Below are positions 39,294 through 48,055 of a stretch of 64,000 nt of DNA, piece by piece. Both the position numbers and the translations under genes were made by a program. The stretch spans positions 186,001 to 250,000 of the forward strand of contig CAWDQZ010000017.1 in NCBI GenBank assembly GCA_963804595.1, read 5' to 3'. A model generated the notes under the pieces. It saw nothing but the letters and a program-made list of their open reading frames with translations, had not been told where the DNA came from and made no database searches. Source of the DNA: DASUPK01 sp963804595. Its GTDB lineage: Bacteria; Actinomycetota; Thermoleophilia; Solirubrobacterales; 70-9. The stretch's first letter is position 1; each line of letters begins with the position of its first letter.

Positions 39294-39695
39294 GTGCCTC
39301 CGGAGCCCAAACACACCGAGCTCGCGGAGCGCGGTTATCGCGCCTGGAACGAGGACGACCTGGAGGGGCTGCTGGCGGTCTGCCACCCCGAAGTCGAATA
39401 CCACACCAGCGGGGTCTTTCCCGGGCTGCAGCCGGTCTATCTGGGCCAGGCTGGGATGCGCATCTGGTGGGAGGCCTTCCACGAGCCCTGGAGGGAGATC
39501 AAGGTGATCCCGGAGCGGATCGCGGAACGGCCGGAGGGCGTCGCCGTTCTGATCCGCTTCGAGGGCACGGGCCGACAGGGAATCGAGACCACGATGCGCT
39601 TCATCAACACGATCGAGATCCGCGACGGCCTCGCCTACCGGTTCCACTCCCAGCCGCCGACCGACGAGGCGATCCGCGAGCTCGGGCTGGGCTGA
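39294..39695 (+). CDS. SnoaL/NTF2-like protein
   Basis: A 133-residue cone-shaped alpha+beta barrel protein: HTELAERGYRAWNEDDLEGL, LAVCHPEVEYHTSGVFPGLQ, YLGQAGMRIWWEAFHEPWRE and IETTMRFINTIEIRDGLAYR. The GTG at 39294 begins the conserved part; no strong ribosome site. NTF2-like domains act as small-molecule isomerases/hydrolases or binding modules, so no reaction can be claimed. Last gene of the lipid-type run on this strand. Confidence 0.82.
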   Translation: MPPEPKHTELAERGYRAWNEDDLEGLLAVCHPEVEYHTSGVFPGLQPVYLGQAGMRIWWEAFHEPWREIKVIPERIAERPEGVAVLIRFEGTGRQGIETTMRFINTIEIRDGLAYRFHSQPPTDEAIRELGLG

Positions 39696-39753
39696 ATCGC
39701 CTCGCGGAAGCCACTAGCCAGTACGCATCCGGGGCGGTTGTAATACGGAAGCC

Positions 39754-40908
39754 ATGCCGGAGCTCAAGACCCTCGTCGCGGTCGTCGGCACGACCCGCGC
39801 CTGGGAGCTCACCTGGGAGAGCTTCTCTGCAAACGTCCTCGACGAGCTGGGCGCGGACCTCGCTCTCTGCATCGGCGATAGGGACGAGAGGCCGAACCCG
39901 TTCTACGAGCGGGCGAAGCACGTCTGGACCGTCGAGGAGCCGGATGACTGGGCCGACGCCTATGACCTCGCGGTCGGGGACTCGCGCTGGCGGGCGTTGC
40001 TCCGCCGCGGCGACCACCTGCTCGGCGGCGTCCGCGGCACGCACCCTCAGCCAGGGGCGGGGGCCCTGACGATCTACATGCGGTGGTCCCTGAAGCGGTC
40101 GCTCGAGGGCGCCGGGCTGATCGGGGACTACGACTGGCTCGTGCTGACGCGGTCGGACTTCGTCTGGCCGCTCCCCCACCCGGACCCGCGCCTCCTCTCC
40201 GAGCGGCACATCTACGCCTTCGACGGCGAGCAGTGGGGCGGGATCTGCGGCCGCCACCTGGTCGTCCACCGACACTTCGCGGAGCGCCTCCTGGGCGTCT
40301 ACGACCCGGTCTTCACCGATCCCGTGGGGCTGAGGGGGCAGCTCGACCGCGCCAGCGTTGCGGCCGGCTGGAAGCTGGTCAATCTCGAGCGCTTCCAGGC
40401 TGCGCGGTTCAGGGAGCTGGGCCTGATGCGACGGCTCAGATATCTGCCCTACGTGCCCTTCATCGTCCGCGCCCCCGGCGGCCCCACCGGCTGGAAGACC
40501 GGCGTGCTCGACGACGAGCGCGGCTTCTACGTCAAGTACCCGAGCGAGCGCGAGCGCTCTGAGATCACCCGGGGGTTCATTCGCGGCCGGGACTCCTGGC
40601 GCCGGTACCTCGCGCCCGCCCGCGGTGCGGCGGCGAGGCTGCGGCTGCGGCGGGCCTACCGCGAGCGCGGCCTGTATGAGCGGCCTTTCCCATTGCGCGA
40701 AGCCCCGCTGCGCACGTACCGGCTGGCGCGCTGGAGGCTGGGACGGGCTGACCTGCGCACCCGCCTCGCCGAGCAGCGCTCCCGCCTGATCCAGCGGCGC
40801 CGACTGGCCGAGGTCCCGATCGGGCGCGGCCTGCGTCGGGTGCCCGGGCTGTCAGCTGTCCTCGATGCGCGCCTGCGCCGCATCCGACGGCGCTCGCCGA
40901 CCCGCTAG
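39754..40908 (+). CDS. putative polysaccharide-associated protein (glycosyltransferase-like)
   Basis: A 384-residue protein of uncertain family. LKTLVAVVGTTRAWELTWES and LALCIGDRDERPNPFYERAK at the N-terminus, then GDYDWLVLTRSDFVWPLPHP (a TRSD segment as in surface-polysaccharide proteins) and HIYAFDGEQWGGICGRHLVV. The C-terminal ~110 residues are strongly basic (RRAYRERGLYERPFPLREAP). A nucleotide-sugar or glycan role is inferred from the sugar genes next door. TAATAC at 39741-39746 lies seven bases upstream of the ATG. Shares CTAG stop with the convergent gene. Confidence 0.6.
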   Translation: MPELKTLVAVVGTTRAWELTWESFSANVLDELGADLALCIGDRDERPNPFYERAKHVWTVEEPDDWADAYDLAVGDSRWRALLRRGDHLLGGVRGTHPQPGAGALTIYMRWSLKRSLEGAGLIGDYDWLVLTRSDFVWPLPHPDPRLLSERHIYAFDGEQWGGICGRHLVVHRHFAERLLGVYDPVFTDPVGLRGQLDRASVAAGWKLVNLERFQAARFRELGLMRRLRYLPYVPFIVRAPGGPTGWKTGVLDDERGFYVKYPSERERSEITRGFIRGRDSWRRYLAPARGAAARLRLRRAYRERGLYERPFPLREAPLRTYRLARWRLGRADLRTRLAEQRSRLIQRRRLAEVPIGRGLRRVPGLSAVLDARLRRIRRRSPTR

Positions 40909-41564
40909 CGGCTGGGGAGCGCCTCGACGTCGAAGCCTGCGAGCCCCTCGCGGACGACGCGGGCGGGGTTTCCGACCACCAGGGTGCGCTCCGGAACGTC
41001 GCGGGTGACGACCGCGCCGGCGCCAACCGTCGCATGCTCGCCGACGGTGATCTCCGGCAGCACCACCGCGCCGGCGCCGACCGAGGCTCCCACGCCGACC
41101 CTCACATGGCCGGCGAGGGTCGCGTTGGGTCCCACCGAGGAAAAGTCACCGAGCTCGACGTGGTGGCCCACACTGGCCCCGCGGTTGATCAGCACGAAGC
41201 GCCCGAACCGCGTCGCGCCGCCGAGGGTCGCGCCTGTGTTCACCCACAACCCGGGCTCCGCGGAGAGCGAGCGGGGGACGTCGACGGTCGGGTCCGTGAA
41301 GCGGAAGGCGGTCGTGAAACCCAGCCGCGTGGCGTCCTCGACGGCCAGATGGCGGTTCTGCGGGGAGAACAGCGGGACGAGAAGCGGTAGCGCAGCGATT
41401 TCGGGGGTCACCCCGTCGCGATCGATGAGTGCGGATCGATCGATCAGGTGGACCTCTCCCGGGACGTTGGCGACGGCGGCCGCAACCGACACCTTGCCGC
41501 GCCGCAGCCCCTCCTCCAGATCGACGACGAGCGATGAGCCCACCCCGAAGATCACGACGTCCAC
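40905..41564 (-). CDS. left-handed beta-helix sugar O/N-acetyltransferase (NeuD/PglD-like)
   Basis: A 219-residue acyltransferase: N-terminal Rossmann-like sugar-binding part (VVIFGVGSSLVVDLEEGLRR) and a C-terminal hexapeptide-repeat beta-helix (LWVNTGATLGGATRFGRFVL, VGHHVELGDFSSVGPNATLA, VRVGVGASVGAGAVVLPEIT, VVTRDVPERTLVVGNPARVV). The catalytic His pair is in SVGHHVELGD. GTG 41564 lies inside the end of the aminotransferase gene. It should transfer an acetyl group to the amino sugar made by the two genes upstream, as QdtC or PglD do (inference). Confidence 0.85.
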   Translation of the reverse strand: MDVVIFGVGSSLVVDLEEGLRRGKVSVAAAVANVPGEVHLIDRSALIDRDGVTPEIAALPLLVPLFSPQNRHLAVEDATRLGFTTAFRFTDPTVDVPRSLSAEPGLWVNTGATLGGATRFGRFVLINRGASVGHHVELGDFSSVGPNATLAGHVRVGVGASVGAGAVVLPEITVGEHATVGAGAVVTRDVPERTLVVGNPARVVREGLAGFDVEALPSR

Positions 41565-42673
41565 TCGGTCACCCCCTCCCCCACCGTCTCCGCGATCCAC
41601 CCCGCCCGATCGCCGACCACCTCGGGCTGGATCGGCAGGCTGACGAACCGCCGGGCGAGGAGCTCGGTCACCGGCAGGTCGTCTGGCGCGGCTCCGCCCG
41701 CGAACGCGGGCTGCCGGTGAAGTCCGACGGGGTAGTGGACGCCCGTGCCGATGCCCCTCTCCCCCACCCAGGCCCGGAAGCGGTCACGTTCGTCGACCTC
41801 GATCGCGAACTGGTGGTGAACCGCGCCGGGGTCCGCCGCCGGCAGACCGAGCGCGCCGGCCTCGGCAGCCTCGTTGAGCACGCGCCGGTACCGATCGGCG
41901 ATCCCCGCCCGCTCCCGGTTTCCCTGCTCCAGGTGGGCGAGCATCACCACCAGGATGGCCGCCTGCAGCTCGTCGAGTCGCGAGTTGAAACCGGCCGCCG
42001 TGCTGATCCGTCGCTCGTCCTCCCATCCGTAGGAGCGCAGTGCCCGCAGCCGCTCGGCAACCGAGGCATCCCGGGTGACCACGGCTCCTCCGTCCCCCGC
42101 GCAGCCCAGGTTCTTGGTCGGGTAGAACGAGAAAGCTGCCGCCACCCCGAAGCTGCCTGCGCGGGCCCCCGTCGCCCGCTCGGTGGCCCCGTGGGCCTGG
42201 GCACAGTCCTCGACGACCGCCAGTCCATGGCGCTCGGCGACCCGCATCACCCGCGGCATATCGGCCATCCAGCCGTGCAGGTGGACAGGCACGATCGCCG
42301 CCGTGCGCGGCCCGACGGCCGCCTCGATCGCCTCGGGGTCGACGCATCGCCTCACGGGATCGACGTCCACGAAGCGCGGGCGGGCTCCCGCCAGGAGGAT
42401 CCCCATCCCCGTTCCGGCGGCCGTCATCGACGGGGTGATCACCTCGTCGCCGTCCCGGACGCCGCAGGCGCGCAGCGCCAGACCGACCGCATCCGTCCCC
42501 GAATTGACGCCGATGCAATGCGGGACCCCGACGTATGCGGCGAAGCGCTCCTCGAACTCGTTCAGCCGCTCGCCGAGCACCAGCCGGCGGCTGGACAGCA
42601 CGTCACCCACCGCCCGCTCCACTTCCGCAGAGAACCGTTCCAGCCGCAGCTGCGGTGAGGCGACGGGGATCAC
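41552..42673 (-). CDS. DegT/DnrJ/EryC1-type sugar aminotransferase
   Basis: A 373-residue PLP-dependent sugar aminotransferase. The PLP lysine is in AFSFYPTKNLGCAGDGGAVV; other blocks are CIGVNSGTDAVGLALRACGV, DEVITPSMTAAGTGMGILLA, DCAQAHGA and FNSRLDELQAAILVVMLAHL. It would aminate a keto sugar nucleotide at C3 or C4. GTG 42673 overlaps the stop of the ketoisomerase-like gene (GTGA), so the two are translated together. Confidence 0.92.
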   Translation of the reverse strand: MIPVASPQLRLERFSAEVERAVGDVLSSRRLVLGERLNEFEERFAAYVGVPHCIGVNSGTDAVGLALRACGVRDGDEVITPSMTAAGTGMGILLAGARPRFVDVDPVRRCVDPEAIEAAVGPRTAAIVPVHLHGWMADMPRVMRVAERHGLAVVEDCAQAHGATERATGARAGSFGVAAAFSFYPTKNLGCAGDGGAVVTRDASVAERLRALRSYGWEDERRISTAAGFNSRLDELQAAILVVMLAHLEQGNRERAGIADRYRRVLNEAAEAGALGLPAADPGAVHHQFAIEVDERDRFRAWVGERGIGTGVHYPVGLHRQPAFAGGAAPDDLPVTELLARRFVSLPIQPEVVGDRAGWIAETVGEGVTEWTS

Positions 42674-43071
42674 AGCCCCGCCTCGTCCAGCAGTGCAGGC
42701 TCGGGCTCGTCGAAGTGGGCCATGTCGTCGTATGGCTTCGAGGAGAGGACGGCGAGACGCGTCCCCTCGCTGAAGTCCGTGAGCCGCAGCCAGACGCCGG
42801 CCCTGACCAACAGGGCCATATCCGGGGCGGCGAGGCGTTGCGAGCCGCGCTCGCTGCCGTTGTCGAGCTCGACCATGACGCTGTCACTCAGGGCGACGAT
42901 CACGGAGTCATTCGACGTCGCGTGCCCCGCGCGGGCGGCGTCGCCCGGACAGTCGAGGATGAAGTAGACGTTCTGGACCTCGAACGGAATCGGGGCGCCC
43001 TCGCCGAAGGCGAGCAGGGACCCGCGGGCATCGGTGTGCCGGTCAAGCTCGAGTAGCTCGACGCCTCGCAC
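42670..43071 (-). CDS. FdtA/QdtA-like sugar ketoisomerase (cupin)
   Basis: A 133-residue cupin of the WxcM/FdtA/QdtA type: ELLELDRHTDARGSLLAFGE, GAPIPFEVQNVYFILDCPGD, AARAGHATSNDSVIVALSDS and WLRLTDFSEGTRLAVLSSKP, followed by YDDMAHFDEP, which closely matches the family's C-terminal YDDxDYIR-like segment. Members isomerise dTDP-4-keto-6-deoxyglucose to the 3-keto sugar. GTG 43071 gives the usual length; an upstream ATG (43125) would add a non-homologous leader. With the two downstream genes it forms a ketoisomerase-transaminase-acetyltransferase set. Confidence 0.85.
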   Translation of the reverse strand: MRGVELLELDRHTDARGSLLAFGEGAPIPFEVQNVYFILDCPGDAARAGHATSNDSVIVALSDSVMVELDNGSERGSQRLAAPDMALLVRAGVWLRLTDFSEGTRLAVLSSKPYDDMAHFDEPEPALLDEAGL

Positions 43072-43119
43072 CGGCCTATTCCACCACGCCGCGCGCAATC
43101 CGCAGCTGGAGGCCGGGCG

Positions 43120-43125
43120 TACCAT
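43120..43125 (+). promoter_or_regulatory. leaderless -10 hexamer TACCAT
   Basis: TACCAT ends six bases before ATG 43132. Confidence 0.5.
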
Positions 43126-43131
43126 GGGGCA

Positions 43132-44082
43132 ATGGCGACTGCGCCGAGGCTGGACCCGATCGAGGTCGCTGATCTCGGCTCGCGGTTGACGGACAACATC
43201 ACGCGGGCTGTGAAGGCGCCAGATCGCGTCGTCAGGGACGTCGTCGTCGCGCTGCTCGCAGAGGGCCACGTCCTGATCGAGGATGCTCCCGGCGTCGGCA
43301 AGACCGCTCTCGCGCGCGCGCTCGCGCGCTCGCTCGAGGCCGAGTCCGCCCGCGTGCAGTGCACCTCGGACCTCCTCCCCGCTGACCTGGTCGGCACCAA
43401 CGTCTTCAACCAGCGCGAGTCCCGCTTCGAGTTCCATCCAGGACCCGTCTTCGCCAACGTCGTCCTCGTCGACGAGATCAACCGCGCGTCGCCGAAGACG
43501 CAATCCGGCCTGCTCGAGTGCATGCAGGAGCGGCAGATCACGATCGACGGCCACAAGCACGAGCTCGCCCGGCCGTTCGTCGTGCTCGCCACCCAGAACC
43601 CGGCCGAGTACGAGGGCACCTACCCGCTGCCGGAGGCCGAGCTCGACCGCTTCATGGTCCGGGTCACAATCGGCTATCCGCCCAGCGAAGAGGAGTCCGC
43701 GATGCTGGCCGAGCACGCCGATCGGGATCCGGTCGAGGAGCTAGCTCCAGTCGCAGACGTGACGGCGGTGCGCGGTGCACAGGCCGGGCTCGCCGTGATC
43801 GAGGGCACGGATGCGCTCCGCCGCTACGTGGTCGCGATCTGCGACGCCACCCGGCGCGACGATCGCGTCGAGCTTGGAGCGAGCCCTCGCGCGGGCCTCA
43901 TGCTCTTCCGGGCAGCCAAGGCGCTCGCGGCCCTCGAGGGCCGCGACCATGTACTGCCCGACGACGTTCAGACGCTCGCGCCATCCGTCCTCGCCCATCG
44001 CTTGCTCCTCTCCTACGAGGTCGACGGCGACCAGCGCGAGGCGGTGATCCGCGAGGCGATCGACCGCGTCCCGGCGCTCTGA
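43132..44082 (+). CDS. MoxR-family AAA+ ATPase
   Basis: A 316-residue MoxR ATPase: Walker A EDAPGVGKTALAR (about 50-62), Walker B VVLVDEINRASPKTQSGLLE, sensor 1 VVLATQNPAEYEGTYPLPEA, arginine finger ELDRFMVRV, and C-terminal lid GASPRAGLMLFRAAKALAAL. MoxR proteins act as chaperones or activators for partner proteins, typically DUF58 proteins encoded next to them, as here. First gene of a three-gene operon with overlapping stops and starts. Confidence 0.94.
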   Translation: MATAPRLDPIEVADLGSRLTDNITRAVKAPDRVVRDVVVALLAEGHVLIEDAPGVGKTALARALARSLEAESARVQCTSDLLPADLVGTNVFNQRESRFEFHPGPVFANVVLVDEINRASPKTQSGLLECMQERQITIDGHKHELARPFVVLATQNPAEYEGTYPLPEAELDRFMVRVTIGYPPSEEESAMLAEHADRDPVEELAPVADVTAVRGAQAGLAVIEGTDALRRYVVAICDATRRDDRVELGASPRAGLMLFRAAKALAALEGRDHVLPDDVQTLAPSVLAHRLLLSYEVDGDQREAVIREAIDRVPAL

Positions 44083-45212
44083 TGAAGACCCCGGGGGCGG
44101 CCGGGTCGCCGCGGGCTCCCGCCACCGCAGCGCTGGGCGCGGCCTTCGCGGTCGTGGGGCTCGGGTTCGGGCTCGAGGCCGCCATCGTCTGCGGGCTTGC
44201 GCTGCTCGGTCTCGCGCTGGTGGCGGTCGGATGGGTCGAGCTCGCCACGCGGGGCGGCCGGCTGGAGAGACTCCCGGGTCCCGCGCGACTCGAGGAGAGC
44301 GAGGCGTATCCGCTTCGGATCAGGCTGCGCCGCACCCTCCTTCCCCCTCCCGGCGGCGAGCTGACCGATCCCCTGCTCGAGCGGGGAGTGTCCGTCGGCC
44401 CGCGCTGGTCGCGCGGCCTCGACCGCGCGGTCTGGCTGCAGAACCCCGGGCGCGTCCAGCTCGATCCCGCTCGCCTGCTCGTTCGCGACCCGCTCGGGCT
44501 CTGGCAGCGCCGGCTCGAGTCGGAGGGGGCGCTCGACCTGGTGGTCCTACCGCGCATCGATCCGGTGCGCTGGGTCGGCTCGGGCGCCGCGCCGCGCGGC
44601 CAGTCGCCCGGGTCGGGTCACGCGAGCGACGCGGTGTCCCGCCGCGGCGGCCCGGCCCAGTTCGAGGTCGATGGGCTGCGGCCCTACCGGGACGGCAGCC
44701 CCGCGTCGCGCATCCACTGGCCGGCCGTCGCGCGCACCGGCGAGATGATCGAGCGGCGCCTGGTCGCCGGTGGCGAACCGAGGCCCCTGGTGGTCTTCGA
44801 CCCACGCGGCGCCGCCACCCCGGCTCATCGGGAACGGGCGATGCGCGCTGCCGCCTCCCTATGCGTCGAGTTTGGGCGCTCCGGCGGCTGTGACCTCCTG
44901 CTTCCCGGGGAACGCCGCCCACTCACAATCGACCCGGCGCTGCGGTCTTGGCCCCAAGCGCACGTGCGGATCGCGGTCTCGGACCCGAACGCGGGTCCGC
45001 AACTGCTCCCGGCTCTGCGGGGCTCCGCCGTCCTCTGGGTCACCGCCGGACGCGGGCTACCGGGGTCGCTGCGCGGCCTCCGGGCAGGAAGCTTCCTGAT
45101 CACGCCGACCGGGTCCCGCCGGGTTGCGGCCTTCCGGGTCTCGGGCTGCTTCGGCTACGCGGTCGATGCGCTTGCGGGGCGGCGGGAGGCTCGCCGGAGG
45201 GTCGCGGCGTGA
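44082..45212 (+). CDS. DUF58 domain protein
   Basis: A 376-residue membrane protein: two N-terminal helices (ALGAAFAVVGLGFGLEAAIV, GLALLGLALVAVGWVELATR), a beta-rich segment, then the DUF58 signature EVDGLRPYRDGSPASRIHWP, AVARTGEMIERRLVAGGE. The rest is a vWA-like alpha/beta part (LVVFDPRGAATPAHRERAMR). ATG overlaps the MoxR stop (TGATG). With MoxR and the transglutaminase it forms a conserved actinobacterial module thought to act at the cell envelope. Confidence 0.9.
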   Translation: MKTPGAAGSPRAPATAALGAAFAVVGLGFGLEAAIVCGLALLGLALVAVGWVELATRGGRLERLPGPARLEESEAYPLRIRLRRTLLPPPGGELTDPLLERGVSVGPRWSRGLDRAVWLQNPGRVQLDPARLLVRDPLGLWQRRLESEGALDLVVLPRIDPVRWVGSGAAPRGQSPGSGHASDAVSRRGGPAQFEVDGLRPYRDGSPASRIHWPAVARTGEMIERRLVAGGEPRPLVVFDPRGAATPAHRERAMRAAASLCVEFGRSGGCDLLLPGERRPLTIDPALRSWPQAHVRIAVSDPNAGPQLLPALRGSAVLWVTAGRGLPGSLRGLRAGSFLITPTGSRRVAAFRVSGCFGYAVDALAGRREARRRVAA

Positions 45213-47455
45213 ACCCACTTTCCCCGCCCCGCCCGGAGCGCCTCGAACTGCTCTGCTTCGCCGCCCTCGGCATCGTCGCAGCGCTGCAGTGGACATCGCT
45301 CGTCGCGGATCCACCGGCCGTCCGGGTAGCCCTCGCGGTCGTCCTGGCCACCGCGGGAGGCGCCGCACTCGCGGCGATCGGCCGGCTCCCCCGCCCCCGG
45401 ACGACCCGCTGGGTCCTCGGCGCCGTGGCCGTCATCGTCGCGATCGGGGCGGGGCTGGTGATCGTGGGGCTGCCGGCCCGCCTGCTCCTGCCGGGGAACT
45501 GGGACGAGCTCTCAGCCAATCTCAATCGCAGCCTGAACGGGCTGACCGACGTGCCCGTGCCGTACGCCGGCGCCGACGCCTGGACGCGGCTGGTCATCCT
45601 GCTGGCCGCACCGCTGATGGTCGGCGCAGCGGCCTTCGCCGCTTTCTGGCCGAGACGCCGGCGGGTGGCGGGCCGGATCTCCGCTCTGGTGCTGCTCGTC
45701 GGGCTCTACCTGGTCGCCGTCGCCTGGTCGCAGCCCGATCGCCAGCTGGCGAGCGGTGCGCTGCTCGTGCTCCTGGTCTGCGCCTGGCTCTGGCTGCCAT
45801 CGATCGATCGCAGGCGAGGGATTGCGGCGGGGTTCGCGGTGGTGGTCGCGGCTCTCGTCGCGGTGCCCGCAGCAGCCCTGATCGATCCCGGCCGGGCGCT
45901 GATCGACTACCGGCACTGGAACCTGCTGAGCGCGAATGGGATCAGCTTCCGCTGGGACCAGTCCTACGGCCCGCTCGACTGGCCGCAGAAGGGGACCCTC
46001 CTGATGGAGGTCTCGAGCACGAAGGTCCACTACTGGAAGGCGACCAACCTCGACATCTTCGACGGCGTGCGGTGGGCGCGCTCGAGCGGACCGCTCACCG
46101 AGCCGGCCCTCGGTGAGCCGCTCAAGTACCACCCGAAGGGAGTGGCGCCGAGCCCCGACCCGGAATGGGTCGACCGGATCAACTTCGAGGTCCGCGGCCT
46201 CACCAGCGACGTCGCCGTCGGCGCCGGCACCACGCTGGCTCTGCGGCCGATCGAGGCGGTGCCGGCCCGCGACGGGATCTGGCCGGTCAGTCAGGAGCTC
46301 CGCCCGGGAAATCGCTACACGGTTCTGGTCTACGACCCGAAGCCGAGTCCGATCGAGATGCGCGCCGCGGGAACGGCGTATCCGAGCGAGGCGCGGCGCT
46401 ACGTCTCATTCACGCTCTCGGGCGGCTCCGACGGTGCACGGTCGATCAACTCCCAGTTCTGGGGCAAGTCCGGTCCGGCCTCGATCGCCGACCAGGTGCA
46501 GGGCACTCCCTACGAGGTCATGTACGCGCTCGCCCGGCGCCTCGCGGCCGGGGCGCGCACGCCCTTCGACGCTGCGCACCGGATCGAGCTCTATCTGCGC
46601 AGCAACTTCCAATACCGCCAGGACGTTCCCAACCGGACCTATCCGCTGCCGGCGTTTATCTCAGAGGACCGCGCGGGCTACTGCCAGCAGTTCTCCGGCG
46701 CGATGGCGCTGATGCTGCGCATGCTCGGCATCCCGAGCCGCGTCGCAGCCGGCTTCTCGCCGGGCGGCCGGGATCCCGAGCACAACAACTACCTGGTCGA
46801 CGACACCGACGCGCACAACTGGGTCGAGGTCTTCTTCCCCACCATCGGCTGGGTCACCTTCGACCCCACCCCTCCGGCCGCGCCCGCCGCCACTCAGGTC
46901 GACGACAACTCGCTCGGCGTGACGGACCCGACACCCGTCGATCCGAACATCAACTCGCGGAGCGCGCCCGATCCGCGCGGCGGCGACGCCTCCGCGCCCA
47001 CAGCTCAGCGCGGAGCGCTGGCGAAACCGGGTGATCACTCCTCGAGGCCGGCCACCGCGGCCGTGCTCGGCATTGCCGCCGGGTTCGTGGCGCTCGCCGC
47101 CCTCTGCGCCTACGCGTTCCGCGCGTGGAGACGGTCACGACTGAGCGGTGATGAGCTCGCCGCCGGAGAGCTCCGCGAGCTCGAGCGCGCCCTCGCCAGG
47201 CTCGGCTCGCCGCTGCCGCCTGGAAGCACCCTGCATCGGGCCCAGCAGGTCCTCGAGCGACTCGGCGGACCGGAGGCCGCTCGCTATGCCGCCGAGCTCG
47301 AGGCCCGCCGGTACCGAGACCCGACCGCCCCTCCCCCGGGGGTGAGCCGAGCGCCGCGCGCTGCGCCGGGCGCTGCTGCGTACGGCCGGCCCCCGGGCGG
47401 CGCTGCGTGTGCTGGTGGCCGTGCCTCCCGGCGGTCCGGCGCTCAGCCGGCGTAG
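45209..47455 (+). CDS. transglutaminase-like membrane protein
   Basis: A 748-residue protein: about six N-terminal helices (~residues 12-230), an extracytoplasmic region with a transglutaminase core (Cys ~492 in DRAGYCQQFSGAMALMLRML, His ~535 in DDTDAHNWVEVFFP, Asp in GWVTFDPTPP), a Pro/Asp-rich linker, another helix (VLGIAAGFVALAALCAYAF) and a DUF4129-like cytoplasmic tail. GTG start overlaps the DUF58 stop (GTGA). After APPPGVSR the last ~45 residues read APRAAPGAAAYGRPPGG, whereas an alternate frame gives ERRALRRALL, so a C-terminal frameshift at the C/G run near 47336 is possible. Substrate unknown. Confidence 0.88.
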   Translation: MNPLSPPRPERLELLCFAALGIVAALQWTSLVADPPAVRVALAVVLATAGGAALAAIGRLPRPRTTRWVLGAVAVIVAIGAGLVIVGLPARLLLPGNWDELSANLNRSLNGLTDVPVPYAGADAWTRLVILLAAPLMVGAAAFAAFWPRRRRVAGRISALVLLVGLYLVAVAWSQPDRQLASGALLVLLVCAWLWLPSIDRRRGIAAGFAVVVAALVAVPAAALIDPGRALIDYRHWNLLSANGISFRWDQSYGPLDWPQKGTLLMEVSSTKVHYWKATNLDIFDGVRWARSSGPLTEPALGEPLKYHPKGVAPSPDPEWVDRINFEVRGLTSDVAVGAGTTLALRPIEAVPARDGIWPVSQELRPGNRYTVLVYDPKPSPIEMRAAGTAYPSEARRYVSFTLSGGSDGARSINSQFWGKSGPASIADQVQGTPYEVMYALARRLAAGARTPFDAAHRIELYLRSNFQYRQDVPNRTYPLPAFISEDRAGYCQQFSGAMALMLRMLGIPSRVAAGFSPGGRDPEHNNYLVDDTDAHNWVEVFFPTIGWVTFDPTPPAAPAATQVDDNSLGVTDPTPVDPNINSRSAPDPRGGDASAPTAQRGALAKPGDHSSRPATAAVLGIAAGFVALAALCAYAFRAWRRSRLSGDELAAGELRELERALARLGSPLPPGSTLHRAQQVLERLGGPEAARYAAELEARRYRDPTAPPPGVSRAPRAAPGAAAYGRPPGGAACAGGRASRRSGAQPA

Positions 47456-48021
47456 GGCGCGCGCGGATCGGAGGACCAGGACGGGTCGGGGGCGTCACGC
47501 CAGCGACGCGGTCGCGGCGGCGGGATCAGCGCCAGCAGGAACGCGCCGAGCATGAGGCCTGCGATCAGCTTCCAGTGGTTGAGCAGGGCCCGCCCGGCGT
47601 TGGTGCCGAAGTCGAGGTAGACGGTGCCCGGCCCGAGGTCGGTTCTGCCGCTGACGACGTAGTCGCCCGCCTTCGGCACGTCGAGCTTCGCCAGGGCACC
47701 AAACTCACCGATGGTCTCCCTTCGCTGCACCTGGTCCTCGGAGGTGTCTCCGTTCTCCAGCCTGATCGCGATCGGCTGCCCACCCCCAGCGGGTTCGACC
47801 TGGAACGCGACCGCGGCGGTGTTGTCCTCCTTGTCGGAGGTGTCCCCACGGACCCGGTCGAAGACCGTCACCTTGCCCTCGGGGAGGTGAACCGTTCCGC
47901 CCTGCGGAAGCGAGACCCTGCCGTAGTCATCGGAGTGATCGCTGAAGCCGATGGCGACGACGAGGACGAATGCCCCGAGGAGGAAAAGGGTCGACAGCGT
48001 TCGGTTGATCCGGCGTATCAC
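47443..48021 (-). CDS. hypothetical membrane-anchored protein with two helices
   Basis: A 192-residue protein: N-terminal helix (TLSTLFLLGAFVLVVAIGFS), an extracytoplasmic beta domain (GTVHLPEGKVTVFDRVRGDT, NTAAVAFQVEPAGGGQPIAI, LDVPKAGDYVVSGRTDLGPG) and a C-terminal helix (HWKLIAGLMLGAFLLALIPP) followed by a basic-Pro tail. Reminiscent of small sensory or carbohydrate-binding-like envelope modules. GTG start; upstream lies an inverted repeat TGGAC (48042-48046) / GTCCA (48051-48055). Its 3' end overlaps the transglutaminase gene by 13 bases. Confidence 0.7.
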   Translation of the reverse strand: MIRRINRTLSTLFLLGAFVLVVAIGFSDHSDDYGRVSLPQGGTVHLPEGKVTVFDRVRGDTSDKEDNTAAVAFQVEPAGGGQPIAIRLENGDTSEDQVQRRETIGEFGALAKLDVPKAGDYVVSGRTDLGPGTVYLDFGTNAGRALLNHWKLIAGLMLGAFLLALIPPPRPRRWRDAPDPSWSSDPRAPYAG

Positions 48022-48041
48022 CTACCGCCTATCGGCAGATC

Positions 48042-48055
48042 TGGACGCGAGTCCA
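48042..48055. promoter_or_regulatory. candidate operator, 5+5 inverted repeat
   Basis: TGGAC gcga GTCCA lies in the 113-bp divergent region between the membrane protein and the two-component operon. Position fits control of either gene. Confidence 0.35.
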
